Assembly: GCA_945861365.1 (NCBI GenBank)
Contig: CAMAUH010000014.1
Span: forward strand, 1-18,942
Reading direction: 5' to 3'
Source: Candidatus Kuenenia stuttgartensis
Lineage (GTDB): Bacteria; Planctomycetota; UBA1135; UBA2386
Length of the DNA: 18,942 nt
The notes under the pieces were generated by a model that had not been told where the DNA came from, searched no databases, and saw only the letters and a program-made list of their open reading frames with translations. Every line of letters begins with the position of its first letter. Within the stretch, counting starts at the first letter, position 1. The position numbers and the translations under genes are program-made. Shown one piece after another: positions 1-6,991 of this stretch.

Positions 1-622
1 CTTGCATGCCGAGCGGCGTCGTGATGCGTTCCTTCAGCAGCGCTTCGAACGACGCGAAACCCTGCTTCTTCGCCAGCAGGTGGCCGAGCAGGCCGACGGC
101 GAAGTTCGAGTACTCGTACTTGCTGCCCGGTTCCCAGCGCACGCGCGCCTTGCCGACCTCGGCGAACAGCTTCGCTTCGTCGAAGTGTGCGTACGGATCG
201 CTCGGGTCGCTGCCCTTCATGTTCGGCAGGCGCGGCAACCCCGACGTGTGCGTCGACAGGTGCCACAGCAGCACCGGCGTCGCCTCCCACTTCGGCATCG
301 TGACACCTTCGGGCAGCAGGCTCTGCACCGGGTCGTCGAGTTTGCACACGCCGCGCGTCACCGCATCGGCGAGCAGGATGCCGGTGAACACCTTCGACAC
401 CGAGCCGATCTCGTACAGCGTCGTGCCGTCGGGCGCGTTCTCGCCGACCTTGCCGTAGCCGCGCACCAGCAGCGTGTCGCCATCGATGACGCCGACGACG
501 AGGCTCGCGGCGAGGCCGGCGTCGGCGAGCGGCTTGGCCAGCGCGTCGACCTTGGCGGCGAGGTCCTGGGCGGGCAGCAGGGAGAGCAACGCGAACGTGC
601 CGAGGATGAGCGAGCAGCGCAT
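1..622 (-). CDS. Serine beta-lactamase-like hydrolase (class C / penicillin-binding family), 3' end cut off by window
   Basis: The reading frame from ATG at 622 runs off the left edge of the window, giving 207 N-terminal residues. Residues 1-19 form a signal peptide ending in Pro-Ala-Gln, so the protein is exported. The SxxK nucleophile motif is S74-V-S-K77 and the class C style Y-S-N motif is at 171-173. The third motif (KTG/HxG) would lie beyond the window. This is the beta-lactamase/esterase/D-Ala-D-Ala peptidase superfamily (PF00144). Members hydrolyse beta-lactams, esters or peptidoglycan peptides, and the substrate cannot be read from this fragment. The start is supported by the signal peptide and by a TATGTT hexamer 7 nt upstream. 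The family call is firm; true beta-lactamase activity is not established. Confidence 0.9.
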   Translation of the reverse strand, partial: MRCSLILGTFALLSLLPAQDLAAKVDALAKPLADAGLAASLVVGVIDGDTLLVRGYGKVGENAPDGTTLYEIGSVSKVFTGILLADAVTRGVCKLDDPVQSLLPEGVTMPKWEATPVLLWHLSTHTSGLPRLPNMKGSDPSDPYAHFDEAKLFAEVGKARVRWEPGSKYEYSNFAVGLLGHLLAKKQGFASFEALLKERITTPLGMQ

Positions 623-629
623 TGGACCC

Positions 630-635
630 AACATA
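630..635 (-). promoter_or_regulatory. Putative -10 element (TATGTT), leaderless start
   Basis: On the minus strand TATGTT is followed by 7 nt and then the ATG at 622. This spacing would place transcription initiation at or next to the start codon. No Shine-Dalgarno sequence is visible. It is one of three similarly placed hexamers on this strand. Confidence 0.35.
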
Positions 636-689
636 GCCAAGGCCGGGTCCGATCGGGTGCGACCCACGGCGCGTCCCCTGCTCACCGGG

Positions 690-1253
690 TCAGAGCTTGG
701 CCCGCTTCGACCAGCCTCGCACGGCTTGTTCCCAGGCCTGCTTCTGCACGTGCTCGCGCAGCATGTCGACGACGAGATGATGGCCCTGCAGCCATGCCGA
801 CACGCGCAGTACGGTGCCGTGTCGATCTTCGAGGCGCAGCCAGTAGCCCGCGTTGGACCAACGCACATCGACGATGTCGCGCCAGGCGACGCGCCGTTTG
901 CCGCGGAATGCCGTCTGGCCGCCGATGCCCTCCGCATCGAACGCCAGGCGCACGCGCAGCTCGCCCAGGGCGCCCATGGCCAACAGCGTGAACAGCGGCA
1001 CGCCGATGTAAGCCGTGCGGACGAGCTTCTGGTCGTCCGGATCGATCTGCAGCATCACCACGAGGCCGATCAGCAGGCTCGAGAAGAAGGCGATCCCGAG
1101 CCAGGCCACGATGCGCATGGCCTTCGGCAAGCGCAGCTCGGTCGTGTCGCCGATCCGCTTCGGTGCCCGCAGTGCCAGAGGAGCCAGGGCGGCGAGCACG
1201 AGCGTGGTGACAGCCGCCGTGATGCCGTGCGTGAGCAGGTCCGTCGCGAGCAT
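690..1253 (-). CDS. Membrane protein with three N-terminal helices and a PH-like C-terminal domain
   Basis: The product is 187 residues. Predicted membrane segments lie at about 11-29, 47-69 and 80-98. A soluble beta-rich segment at about 100-165 has the pattern of bacterial PH-like domains: a 'FDAEGI' strand-turn, basic 'FRGKRRVAW' and 'DIVDVRW'. It ends in an amphipathic helix of the kind these domains carry. Its function is unknown; such proteins are usually small inner-membrane proteins of uncertain role. An alternative start at 1271 adds six residues. I chose 1253 because a TACCAT hexamer lies 7 nt upstream of it, and using the upstream ATG would put that hexamer inside the coding region. 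The gene is divergent from the alpha/beta hydrolase at 1359. Confidence 0.75.
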   Translation of the reverse strand: MLATDLLTHGITAAVTTLVLAALAPLALRAPKRIGDTTELRLPKAMRIVAWLGIAFFSSLLIGLVVMLQIDPDDQKLVRTAYIGVPLFTLLAMGALGELRVRLAFDAEGIGGQTAFRGKRRVAWRDIVDVRWSNAGYWLRLEDRHGTVLRVSAWLQGHHLVVDMLREHVQKQAWEQAVRGWSKRAKL

Positions 1254-1260
1254 GCGCCCG

Positions 1261-1266
1261 ATGGTA
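1261..1266 (-). promoter_or_regulatory. Putative -10 element (TACCAT), leaderless start
   Basis: On the minus strand GGC-TACCAT is followed by 7 nt and the ATG at 1253. The hexamer fits TANNNT and the distance fits leaderless initiation. There is no Shine-Dalgarno-like sequence before this ATG. Confidence 0.35.
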
Positions 1267-1358
1267 GCCATGCGGCACGAAGGCACGAGACCCCGGCTTC
1301 CTGGGGCTGCGCGGCATGGCAGTGGACGGCGGCGCGCCGTTCGGCGACGGTCGTCACC

Positions 1359-2798
1359 ATGCTGGCCTCGCTCCTTCGTCTGCGCGCGTGTGCGCTGTTC
1401 GTCCTGCCGGCGGCCTTGGTCGCACCGTTGGCTGCCCAGCTCGATCGCTACGAACTCGGCCTGCGGCTGCGCGCGTACGAACAGCGCCTCGGCGCCAGCA
1501 CCGACAAGGAACGCACCGCCGCGTCGCTGCGCGAACTCGACCGCGCCGTGCAGGCGTTCTTCCGCTTCGACCTGCAGGCGGTCGCGCGTGCCGTCGACGC
1601 CGCCGATCGCCGGCTGCTCGCCGCGGAGCCCGACGCGGCGACGACGTTCGCGCGCAGCGTGCAGTTCGCGACGGCGGCGCGCTTGTGCGATCCGCAGGCC
1701 GGGCCGGTCGCGTTCACGCTGGCGGTGGCGTTCCCGACTGACGCACCCTGCCCCGAAGGCCTCGTGCTCGACGTCGCGCTCGATGGCGACGGCAAGCCGC
1801 GTGCGAGCGTGCCGGTGCGCGAACTGCCGTGCACCGGAGCGCTGCCGCTCGCCGACGCTGCCCTCGGCGATCGCACGCTGAACTGGACGCTGCGCGTCGG
1901 TGACCGCGTGTTGCAGCAGCGCAGCCAGGGCCTGTCGCTGGCGAAGGAGCTCGCGCCGCGGCTCACCGCGTTGGCGAATGCGACCGAGGACAAGCCCGCG
2001 AACGACAGCCTCGAGGCCGCGACGGCGCCGCTGCTGGCCAAGCAGCTGGCGGGGATGACGAAGCAAAAGCCCGAGGAGACCGTGCTGCCCGGCGCGCGGT
2101 TGCTGGGCGATGCCGAGGCGATGCTGGTCGCGAGCGGCAAGGGCGAGCCGTTCTTCGGGCCCGAACGCGCCGGCGAACATTGGCTGCGCGTGCCGCTGCG
2201 CCGCGGTGGCGTGACCGTGCGGCTGCTGGTGCCGAAGGACAGCTTGCCCGACGCGAAGCGGCCGCTGGTGCTGGCGATGCACGGCGCCGGGGGCTCCGAG
2301 AACATGTTCTTCGACAGCTACGGTGCCGGCGCGATCGTCACGCTGTGCCAGGCGCGCGGCTGGTACCTGGTGGCGCCGCGCAGCGAGCTGCTCGGCAGCT
2401 ACGACGCGCCGCAGCTGATCGACGCGCTCGCGGCGCGCTGGCCGATCGACACCGCGAAGGTGCTGCTGGTCGGCCACTCGATGGGGGCCGGGCAGGCGGC
2501 GTCGGCGGCGGCGCGCGCGCCCGAACGCTTCACTGCTGTCGCACTGCTCGGCGGCGGCGGCGGCATCGGCAAGGGCCAGGGGCTCGCGGGGCGGCCGTTC
2601 TTCGTCGGCGCCGGCGAACGCGACTTCGGCCGCGGCGGCGCGCTGACGCTGCACAAGGCGCTGGTGAAGGCCGGGGCCGACGCGAGCTGGCACGAGTACG
2701 CGGACGTCGAGCACCTGGCGGTGGTGCAGTTCGCGCTGCCGGACGTGTTCGCGTTCTTCGAGCGCGCGCTGCAGCCGAAGGTGGAAGCGGGCAAGTGA
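1359..2798 (+). CDS. Secreted alpha/beta hydrolase (esterase/dienelactone hydrolase type)
   Basis: The product is 479 residues with an N-terminal signal peptide (about 1-27, ending Leu-Ala-Ala-Gln). Residues from about 290 to the end form an alpha/beta hydrolase domain. It has the oxyanion-hole motif H308-G-A-G-G, the nucleophile elbow G-H-S374-M-G, the acid D422 in 'GAGERD', and the catalytic His H452 in 'DVEHLAV'. All triad members are therefore present. The first ~260 mature residues are helix-rich, with many Arg/Ala/Glu, and match no domain I recognise. The domain resembles the poly(3-hydroxyalkanoate) depolymerase, phospholipase and carboxylesterase groups, so the substrate is unknown. 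The start at 1359 is set by the signal peptide. The enzyme is likely periplasmic or extracellular. Confidence 0.9.
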   Translation: MLASLLRLRACALFVLPAALVAPLAAQLDRYELGLRLRAYEQRLGASTDKERTAASLRELDRAVQAFFRFDLQAVARAVDAADRRLLAAEPDAATTFARSVQFATAARLCDPQAGPVAFTLAVAFPTDAPCPEGLVLDVALDGDGKPRASVPVRELPCTGALPLADAALGDRTLNWTLRVGDRVLQQRSQGLSLAKELAPRLTALANATEDKPANDSLEAATAPLLAKQLAGMTKQKPEETVLPGARLLGDAEAMLVASGKGEPFFGPERAGEHWLRVPLRRGGVTVRLLVPKDSLPDAKRPLVLAMHGAGGSENMFFDSYGAGAIVTLCQARGWYLVAPRSELLGSYDAPQLIDALAARWPIDTAKVLLVGHSMGAGQAASAAARAPERFTAVALLGGGGGIGKGQGLAGRPFFVGAGERDFGRGGALTLHKALVKAGADASWHEYADVEHLAVVQFALPDVFAFFERALQPKVEAGK

Positions 2799-2813
2799 TG
2801 CGGCGCCTGCGCT

Positions 2814-2848
2814 GATTCACGCGCCGCGCGGCACTGCGCCCGCGAATC
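2814..2848 (+). terminator. Possible hairpin after the alpha/beta hydrolase
   Basis: GATT at 2814-2817 pairs with AATC at 2845-2848, and CGCG at 2820-2823 pairs with CGCG at 2841-2844. A CA bulge sits on the left arm and the loop is GC-rich. It begins 15 nt after the hydrolase stop and ends 32 nt before the next start. There is no T-run, so it is a weak candidate for a transcript-end structure. Confidence 0.25.
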
Positions 2849-2880
2849 ACGCCGCGGCTTGTGATAAACGACTCGCCCCA

Positions 2881-3921
2881 ATGGCCGGCCTTCCGCTGCT
2901 CGAGTTCGTCACCCGCAACTACAAGAACTTCAACTCGCGCAGCACGCGCGACGCGCTGTTCGCCTACCACGACCACATCCGCGCCGGTGGGCGCATGTAC
3001 TGGGCGGTGGCCGGGGCGATGTCGTCCGCGCAGCTCGGCATCACGCTGGCGCCGGCGATCCGCGCGGGCCTGGTGCACGGCCTGTCCGTGACGGGCGCCA
3101 ACCTCGAGGAGTCGCTGTTCCGCCTGGTCGCGCACCACGGCTACAAGGACTTCCCCGAGTACCGCTACTTCACCAAGCAGGACGACACCCGCATCCTGCA
3201 GAACCGCATGCGGCGCGTCACCGACACGTCGATCCCCGAGGACGAGGCGTTCCGCGCGGTCGAGAAGGTGCTGGTGCCGATGTGGGTCGAGGCGACCAAG
3301 AACGGCGAGCGCCGCTTCTGGCACGAGTACTTCTACGACCTCGTGCTGCGGCTGCCGAAGAAGCTGTTCGAGGGCAACCCGGACGAGTGCTGGTTGCTCG
3401 CCGCCGCCGAGAAGAACCTGCCGATCGTCGTGCCCGGCCACGAGGACAGCACGTTCGGCAACATCTTCGCGTCGCACGTGAAGCTCGGCGAATGCAGCGC
3501 GAGCATCGTCAAGTCGGGCATCGAGTACATGGGGCAGCTGTACGACGACTACCGCCGCCTCTCGAAGGGCAAGGGCATCGGCTTCTTCCAGATCGGTGGC
3601 GGCATCGCCGGGGACTTCCCGATCTGCGTGGTGCCGTCGATCAAGTACGACCTGCAGGAGCCCGTGAAGCCGTGGGCCTACTTCTGCCAGATCAGCGATT
3701 CGACGACGTCCTACGGCTCGTACTCGGGCGCCACGCCGAACGAGAAGATCACGTGGGACAAGCTGACCGAGGACACGCCGATGTTCGTCATCGAGTCGGA
3801 CGCGACGATCGTCGTGCCGCTGATGCTGTCGGCGCTGCTCGAAGCGCAGCAGGACCCGAAGGCCGCCGACGCGCTGATCAAGGCGTGCCGCAAAGAGACC
3901 AAGAAGCACCTGGCGCGCTGA
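2881..3921 (+). CDS. Deoxyhypusine synthase family enzyme (probable bacterial polyamine aminobutyltransferase)
   Basis: The 346-residue product is cytosolic and close to the usual length of the deoxyhypusine synthase family (PF01916). Family landmarks are present: 'AGAMSSAQLG' (43-52), 'SVTGANLEES' (69-78), 'EDSTFGNIFASH' (188-199), a glycine turn 'IGGGIAG' (238-244) and 'SGATPNEKITWDK' (282-294). K294 aligns with the catalytic lysine of the human enzyme (K329, in 'SGARPDEAVSWGK'). The eukaryotic His-His-Ile-Ala-Asn segment after the glycine turn is replaced by 'GDFPICVVP', so a spermidine-contacting histidine is missing. Bacteria lack eIF5A, the normal protein substrate. Family members in bacteria include homospermidine synthases, so transfer of an aminobutyl group to a small amine is the likely reaction. 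The methyltransferase starts 16 bp downstream, which suggests an operon. Confidence 0.88.
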   Translation: MAGLPLLEFVTRNYKNFNSRSTRDALFAYHDHIRAGGRMYWAVAGAMSSAQLGITLAPAIRAGLVHGLSVTGANLEESLFRLVAHHGYKDFPEYRYFTKQDDTRILQNRMRRVTDTSIPEDEAFRAVEKVLVPMWVEATKNGERRFWHEYFYDLVLRLPKKLFEGNPDECWLLAAAEKNLPIVVPGHEDSTFGNIFASHVKLGECSASIVKSGIEYMGQLYDDYRRLSKGKGIGFFQIGGGIAGDFPICVVPSIKYDLQEPVKPWAYFCQISDSTTSYGSYSGATPNEKITWDKLTEDTPMFVIESDATIVVPLMLSALLEAQQDPKAADALIKACRKETKKHLAR

Positions 3922-3937
3922 GCACGAGCCCATCCCC

Positions 3938-5095
3938 ATGAAGAAGACGAAGCCCACGAGCGGCAAGCGCTCTTCCGCGAAGCCGGCCAAGAAGCCGGTC
4001 AAGATGGCCAAGAAGCCGACCAAGAAGGCGAAGCCCGCCAGCAAGCCGATGGCCAAGGCCAAGGCGCCCGCAGCACCCGCCGGCAAGCCGCTGCCGGCGC
4101 AGATGCTCGACCTGATCACCGGCTACTGGACGTCGCAGATGGTGTTCGTCGTCGCGCGCCTCGGCATCGCCGACCTGTTGGTGAAGGGCGCCAAGCCGGT
4201 CGCCGAACTCGCCGCCGCCGTGAACGTCGACGAGCAGCGCCTGTTCCGCGTGCTGCGCGCGCTCGCGCCCGCGGGCCTGTTCGTCGAGAAGTCGCCCGGC
4301 CGCTTCGCGCTGACCGAACTCGGCGGCACGCTGCGCAGCGACGTGCCGTTCTCGATGCGCAACTTCGCGCTGATGATGATCGACGACTACAACTGGAAGT
4401 CGTGGGAGAAGCTGCTGGACGGTGTCACGCGCACGATGACGCCGCTGGAGGAAGTGCTCGGCTGCAAGATCTTCGAGTACCTGCACCAGCACCCGGACAA
4501 GCTGAAGGTGTTCGCGGAGTCGATGTCGAGCATCTCGGGCGCGGAGTGCCCGGCGATCGCCGCCGGCTACGACTTCGGCCGCATCCGGCACCTCGTCGAC
4601 GTCGGCGGTTCGCAGGGCCACCTGCTGGCCGCGATCCTGCAGCAGCACGGCAAGGTGAAGGGCACGCTGTTCGACCTGGCACCGGTCGTGGCGCAGGCGC
4701 AGCAGGCGCCGCTGCTCACCGCGCCGGGGCTCGCGGGCCGCGTCGACTTCGTCGCCGGCGACTTCTTCGCGGGCGTGCCGCAGGGCGCCGACGGCTACGT
4801 GATGAAGTACATCCTGCACGACTGGAACGACGAGCTGTGCGTGCAGATCCTGACGCACTGCCGCCAGGCGATGGCGAAGGGTGGCCGCGTGCTGGTCGTC
4901 GACAACGTCGTCCCCGCCGGCAACGAGCCGCACTGGGGCAAGCAGCTCGACATCAACATGCTGGTGCTGACCGGCGGTCGCGAACGCACCGTTGCGGACT
5001 TCAAGCAGCTGTTCGCGCGGGCCGGGCTGAAGCTGAAGAAGGTGCACGCGACGGGGTGCCCGCTCAGCGTCGTCGAAGGCGTCGCGGCCGACTGA
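3938..5095 (+). CDS. SAM-dependent O-methyltransferase with lysine-rich N-terminal tail
   Basis: The 385-residue product has three parts. Residues 1-50 are a Lys/Ala/Pro-rich tail (17 Lys in 50 residues, with repeated KKP/AKKP units). Residues ~56-150 form a winged-helix dimerisation domain ('RLGIADLL', 'LFRVLRAL'). Residues ~190-385 are a Rossmann methyltransferase domain of the acetylserotonin/caffeate O-methyltransferase type (PF00891). SAM motif I is V220-D-V-G-G-S-Q-G227, the acidic loop is 'GTLFDLAP', and 'LH294DW' holds the presumed catalytic base. The acceptor is unknown. The tail resembles histone-H1-like basic tails and is absent from most relatives as I know them. A shorter product could start at M56 (4103). 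The 16-bp gap to the upstream gene favours the long form and co-transcription. Confidence 0.9.
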   Translation: MKKTKPTSGKRSSAKPAKKPVKMAKKPTKKAKPASKPMAKAKAPAAPAGKPLPAQMLDLITGYWTSQMVFVVARLGIADLLVKGAKPVAELAAAVNVDEQRLFRVLRALAPAGLFVEKSPGRFALTELGGTLRSDVPFSMRNFALMMIDDYNWKSWEKLLDGVTRTMTPLEEVLGCKIFEYLHQHPDKLKVFAESMSSISGAECPAIAAGYDFGRIRHLVDVGGSQGHLLAAILQQHGKVKGTLFDLAPVVAQAQQAPLLTAPGLAGRVDFVAGDFFAGVPQGADGYVMKYILHDWNDELCVQILTHCRQAMAKGGRVLVVDNVVPAGNEPHWGKQLDINMLVLTGGRERTVADFKQLFARAGLKLKKVHATGCPLSVVEGVAAD

Positions 5096-5098
5096 GAG

Positions 5099-5267
5099 TT
5101 CGCGGTCGACGAGGTGGCGCCGGAGGATGGACCGGCGGGTGCGATCGCGGGTGCATGCGCGCTCCCGGGCGCCAGACCAGCTGGTGCCCGCCGAGTTCGC
5201 TGCGCAAGGCGCCATCGTCGCCATCACCGCGAGCAACGCGCTGCAGCTGACGGTCGGGTTCTTCTGA
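5099..5267 (+). pseudogene. Frameshifted remnant of a planctomycete-type C-terminal secretion/surface module
   Basis: The gap after the methyltransferase translates, from 5099 in one frame, to 'EDGPAGAIAGACALPG'. After a one-base loss near 5170 a second frame continues as 'APDQLVPAEFAAQG' and 'ASNALQLTVGFF', ending at a TGA at 5265-5267. The pattern L-V-x-x-x-[FL]-x-x-Q-G followed by a short hydrophobic tail matches the C-terminal ends of both large secreted proteins here: 'ALVAQTFWFQG' in the 5298-6476 gene and 'ALVGATLAFQG' in the 8413-10581 gene. No upstream part of a gene is left, so this looks like the 3' relic of a deleted secreted-protein gene. GC-rich DNA gives spurious frames, so this is a tentative call. 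Confidence 0.4.
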
Positions 5268-5286
5268 CCGTCGCGGTCCGACCGCG
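5249..5286. terminator. Two adjacent hairpins between convergent genes
   Basis: GACGGTC (5249-5255) pairs with GACCGTC (5266-5272) across a 10-nt loop. It is followed by CGCGGT (5272-5277) pairing with ACCGCG (5281-5286) across a 3-nt loop. They lie between the plus-strand methyltransferase unit and the minus-strand beta-helix gene, where bidirectional termination is expected. Neither has a T-tract. Confidence 0.35.
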
Positions 5287-5297
5287 TCCCGTTGCCG

Positions 5298-6476
5298 CTA
5301 GCGCACGAGGCCGCCGACCACGGGGCTCGTCAGCAGCGGCAACGTCAGGCCCGTGATGCCCTGGAACCAGAACGTCTGCGCTACCAGCGCCGCACTGTTT
5401 GGCACCGCATACGAGGCGATCGCGGAACCGGACGCATTGGCGACGACCAGCCCGCCATCGAGCAAGCCGGTCGGATCGAGGAACGGCTCGGGATAGAGCA
5501 GTCCGCTGGTGTCGTTCGTCGTCAGTTGCTGGCTGGCGAGCACCGCGGCGAAGCCGTTCGGCACGGTGCGGAAGTCGAGCGTGAAGGTCGTGCCGATCTG
5601 CAGCGGCGCTGGCCGCAGGACGCCGAGTACCCCGCCGCCCTGCATGGCGCACGCGGGCACGGCGGACGTGATCCGCGCGAAGTGCAGCCCGGTCGGCACC
5701 TGGAGACCGCAGGTGTTGTTGCCGCCCGTGATCGATGCGTTCGAGACCCACGTCTCGCCGCCGTTCGCCCGGATGCCCAACCCCGGCTGTGCGGAGGCTG
5801 ACAGCCCGCCCAAGGCCGTGAACCCACTGCCGTAGAAGAAGGTGTTGTCCAGGCGCAGGCCGTCGGCGGCGAGGCCGCTGCCGAGGGCGATGCTTCCGCC
5901 CGTGAACGAGCCGCCGACCACCGTGACGTACGACTGGGTCGCGTACACGCCCTGGGTTCCCGGGTTGACGAAGCTGAGCCCCGTGGCAGTGCAGTGCTGC
6001 ATGTGGACCTGCGCTTGATCGATGCGCAACGCCACCGGGGCCGTGCTCAGGAACTCGCATTGGTCGAACGTGACCAGACCGCCGGTCACCTCGACGCGGC
6101 CGCTGACGAAGGGCACCTGCCCCGTGTATGAGCCGTCGAACCGCAGGCCGACGACGTGCGCAGTCTGGCCATTGGGAACCAGGAAGCGCGTCGGTCCCTG
6201 GGTGGCCGGGCAGCCCGGCGTCGTGGCGCACCCGGGCGGCGCGAAGGCCGCGTTGTAGGCGATCGTCACGGCGCCCGGCACCAGCGCGCGGATGGTCACG
6301 CCGACCGTGACGTCGAACTGCGCATAGGTGCCCGACTGCACCACGATCACGTCGCCTGATGCCGCGATCGCCAGCGCATTGCGGATCTGCGGGAAGCCGC
6401 CGGCCCCGACGAAGTGTGTCGTCTGGGCGGCGACAGCCGACGACAGCAGCAGGAACGTCAGGCGAGTGTGGGGCAT
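5298..6476 (-). CDS. Secreted parallel beta-helix repeat protein with C-terminal module
   Basis: The 392-residue product has a signal peptide at 1-18 (ends Ala-Val-Ala-Ala-Gln). The early segment 'FPQIRNALAIAASGDVIVVQSGTY' is the characteristic opening of DUF1565/pectate-lyase-like right-handed beta-helices. It is followed by short beta-strand rungs ('VEVTGGLVTFDQCEF', 'VTVVGGSFTGG') to about residue 285. No catalytic residues of a lyase are evident, so it may be structural or carbohydrate-binding. The last ~107 residues (from 'IGTTFTLDF' to the end) form a separate module shared with the 8413-10581 protein, probably for sorting or surface attachment. The start at 6476 is set by the signal peptide; the long open frame upstream to 7619 is a shadow of other genes. 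It is convergent with the methyltransferase unit. Confidence 0.85.
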   Translation of the reverse strand: MPHTRLTFLLLSSAVAAQTTHFVGAGGFPQIRNALAIAASGDVIVVQSGTYAQFDVTVGVTIRALVPGAVTIAYNAAFAPPGCATTPGCPATQGPTRFLVPNGQTAHVVGLRFDGSYTGQVPFVSGRVEVTGGLVTFDQCEFLSTAPVALRIDQAQVHMQHCTATGLSFVNPGTQGVYATQSYVTVVGGSFTGGSIALGSGLAADGLRLDNTFFYGSGFTALGGLSASAQPGLGIRANGGETWVSNASITGGNNTCGLQVPTGLHFARITSAVPACAMQGGGVLGVLRPAPLQIGTTFTLDFRTVPNGFAAVLASQQLTTNDTSGLLYPEPFLDPTGLLDGGLVVANASGSAIASYAVPNSAALVAQTFWFQGITGLTLPLLTSPVVGGLVR

Positions 6477-6477
6477 C

Positions 6478-6492
6478 CCGCTAAGGTAGCGG
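6478..6492 (-). promoter_or_regulatory. Inverted repeat with embedded TACCTT directly before the beta-helix gene start
   Basis: CCGCTA (6478-6483) and TAGCGG (6487-6492) are perfect inverted repeats around a 3-nt centre, ending one base before the ATG at 6476. On the minus strand the repeat contains TACCTT (6483-6488), 6 nt from the start codon, a good position for a leaderless -10. The symmetry could also serve as a repressor site. Confidence 0.35.
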
Positions 6493-6501
6493 TCGCGTTC
6501 C

Positions 6502-6524
6502 CTGCTGAGCAGGAGGGGCCCCTC
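6502..6524. repeat. Two adjacent short palindromes between minus-strand genes
   Basis: CTGCT-G-AGCAG (6502-6512) is followed at once by the 12-bp perfect palindrome GAGGGGCCCCTC (6513-6524). They start 6 nt beyond the stop codon of the four-helix membrane protein gene (stop at 6530-6532), so they may form its transcript end. There is no T-tract. Confidence 0.35.
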
Positions 6525-6529
6525 GGCGA

Positions 6530-6937
6530 TCACTCCGCCGCGCTGGCCGAACGCGCGGCGAGCAGCACACCGACGAACAGCAGCACGCCGCCGATCGGCA
6601 CCAGCACGATGCCATAGTCCGGATCGCCGCCGGCCACGCGCAGCCCGCCGAGCAGGAAGCCGAGCGGCATCAGCACGGCGGCGGCGCGCAGGCACAGGCC
6701 GGCGCGCGCGAGCGCGGGCGCGCCCTTCGGCATCGTCGCCGCGAACGCCAGCACCACGAGGCTCAGCAGCGTGCCGTGCACGTGCGCGAGGGTGAACACC
6801 AGCCGCCGCGTGTCGTTCACGACGTCGAGGTACCAGCCGACCTTGAAGCCGTGCAGCGCCTCGAGCACGAGGCCGAGCGACAGCCAGACCAGCAGGGACC
6901 ACCAGCCGAAGGTGCGCGCGCGTTGCAGTGGGTCCAT
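6530..6937 (-). CDS. Small four-helix membrane protein, unknown function
   Basis: The 135-residue product has predicted membrane segments at about 10-29, 47-67, 79-98 and 108-127, with short polar loops. A histidine pair in 'LAHVHG' (H52, H54) opens the second helix and could bind a metal or haem, but this is only suggested by its position. I do not recognise a characterised family. The start at 6937 gives a complete first helix preceded by 'MDPLQRAR', a reasonable cytosolic N-terminus. A TACCAT hexamer at 6985-6990 could be its promoter. It lies between the amidohydrolase and the beta-helix gene on the same strand, but intergenic hairpins on both sides argue for a separate transcript. Confidence 0.75.
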   Translation of the reverse strand: MDPLQRARTFGWWSLLVWLSLGLVLEALHGFKVGWYLDVVNDTRRLVFTLAHVHGTLLSLVVLAFAATMPKGAPALARAGLCLRAAAVLMPLGFLLGGLRVAGGDPDYGIVLVPIGGVLLFVGVLLAARSASAAE

Positions 6938-6984
6938 GCGATGGAGCGATGCGATCGCGTCGAGCGAGCATCGAGAGGGCGCGG

Positions 6985-6990
6985 ATGGTA
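6985..6990 (-). promoter_or_regulatory. Putative -10 element (GGC-TACCAT) for the four-helix membrane protein
   Basis: It has the same nine bases (GGCTACCAT) as the element before the gene at 1253. It lies about 47 nt upstream of the ATG at 6937, so this transcript would have a short leader. It sits just past the hairpin at 6992-7016 in the direction of transcription. Confidence 0.3.
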
Positions 6991-6991
6991 G

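Noticed and set aside
474..1358. Upstream extension of the alpha/beta hydrolase frame to 474
   Set aside because: The extension is antisense to the beta-lactamase-like and PH-like genes and lacks domain features. The signal peptide sets the start at 1359.
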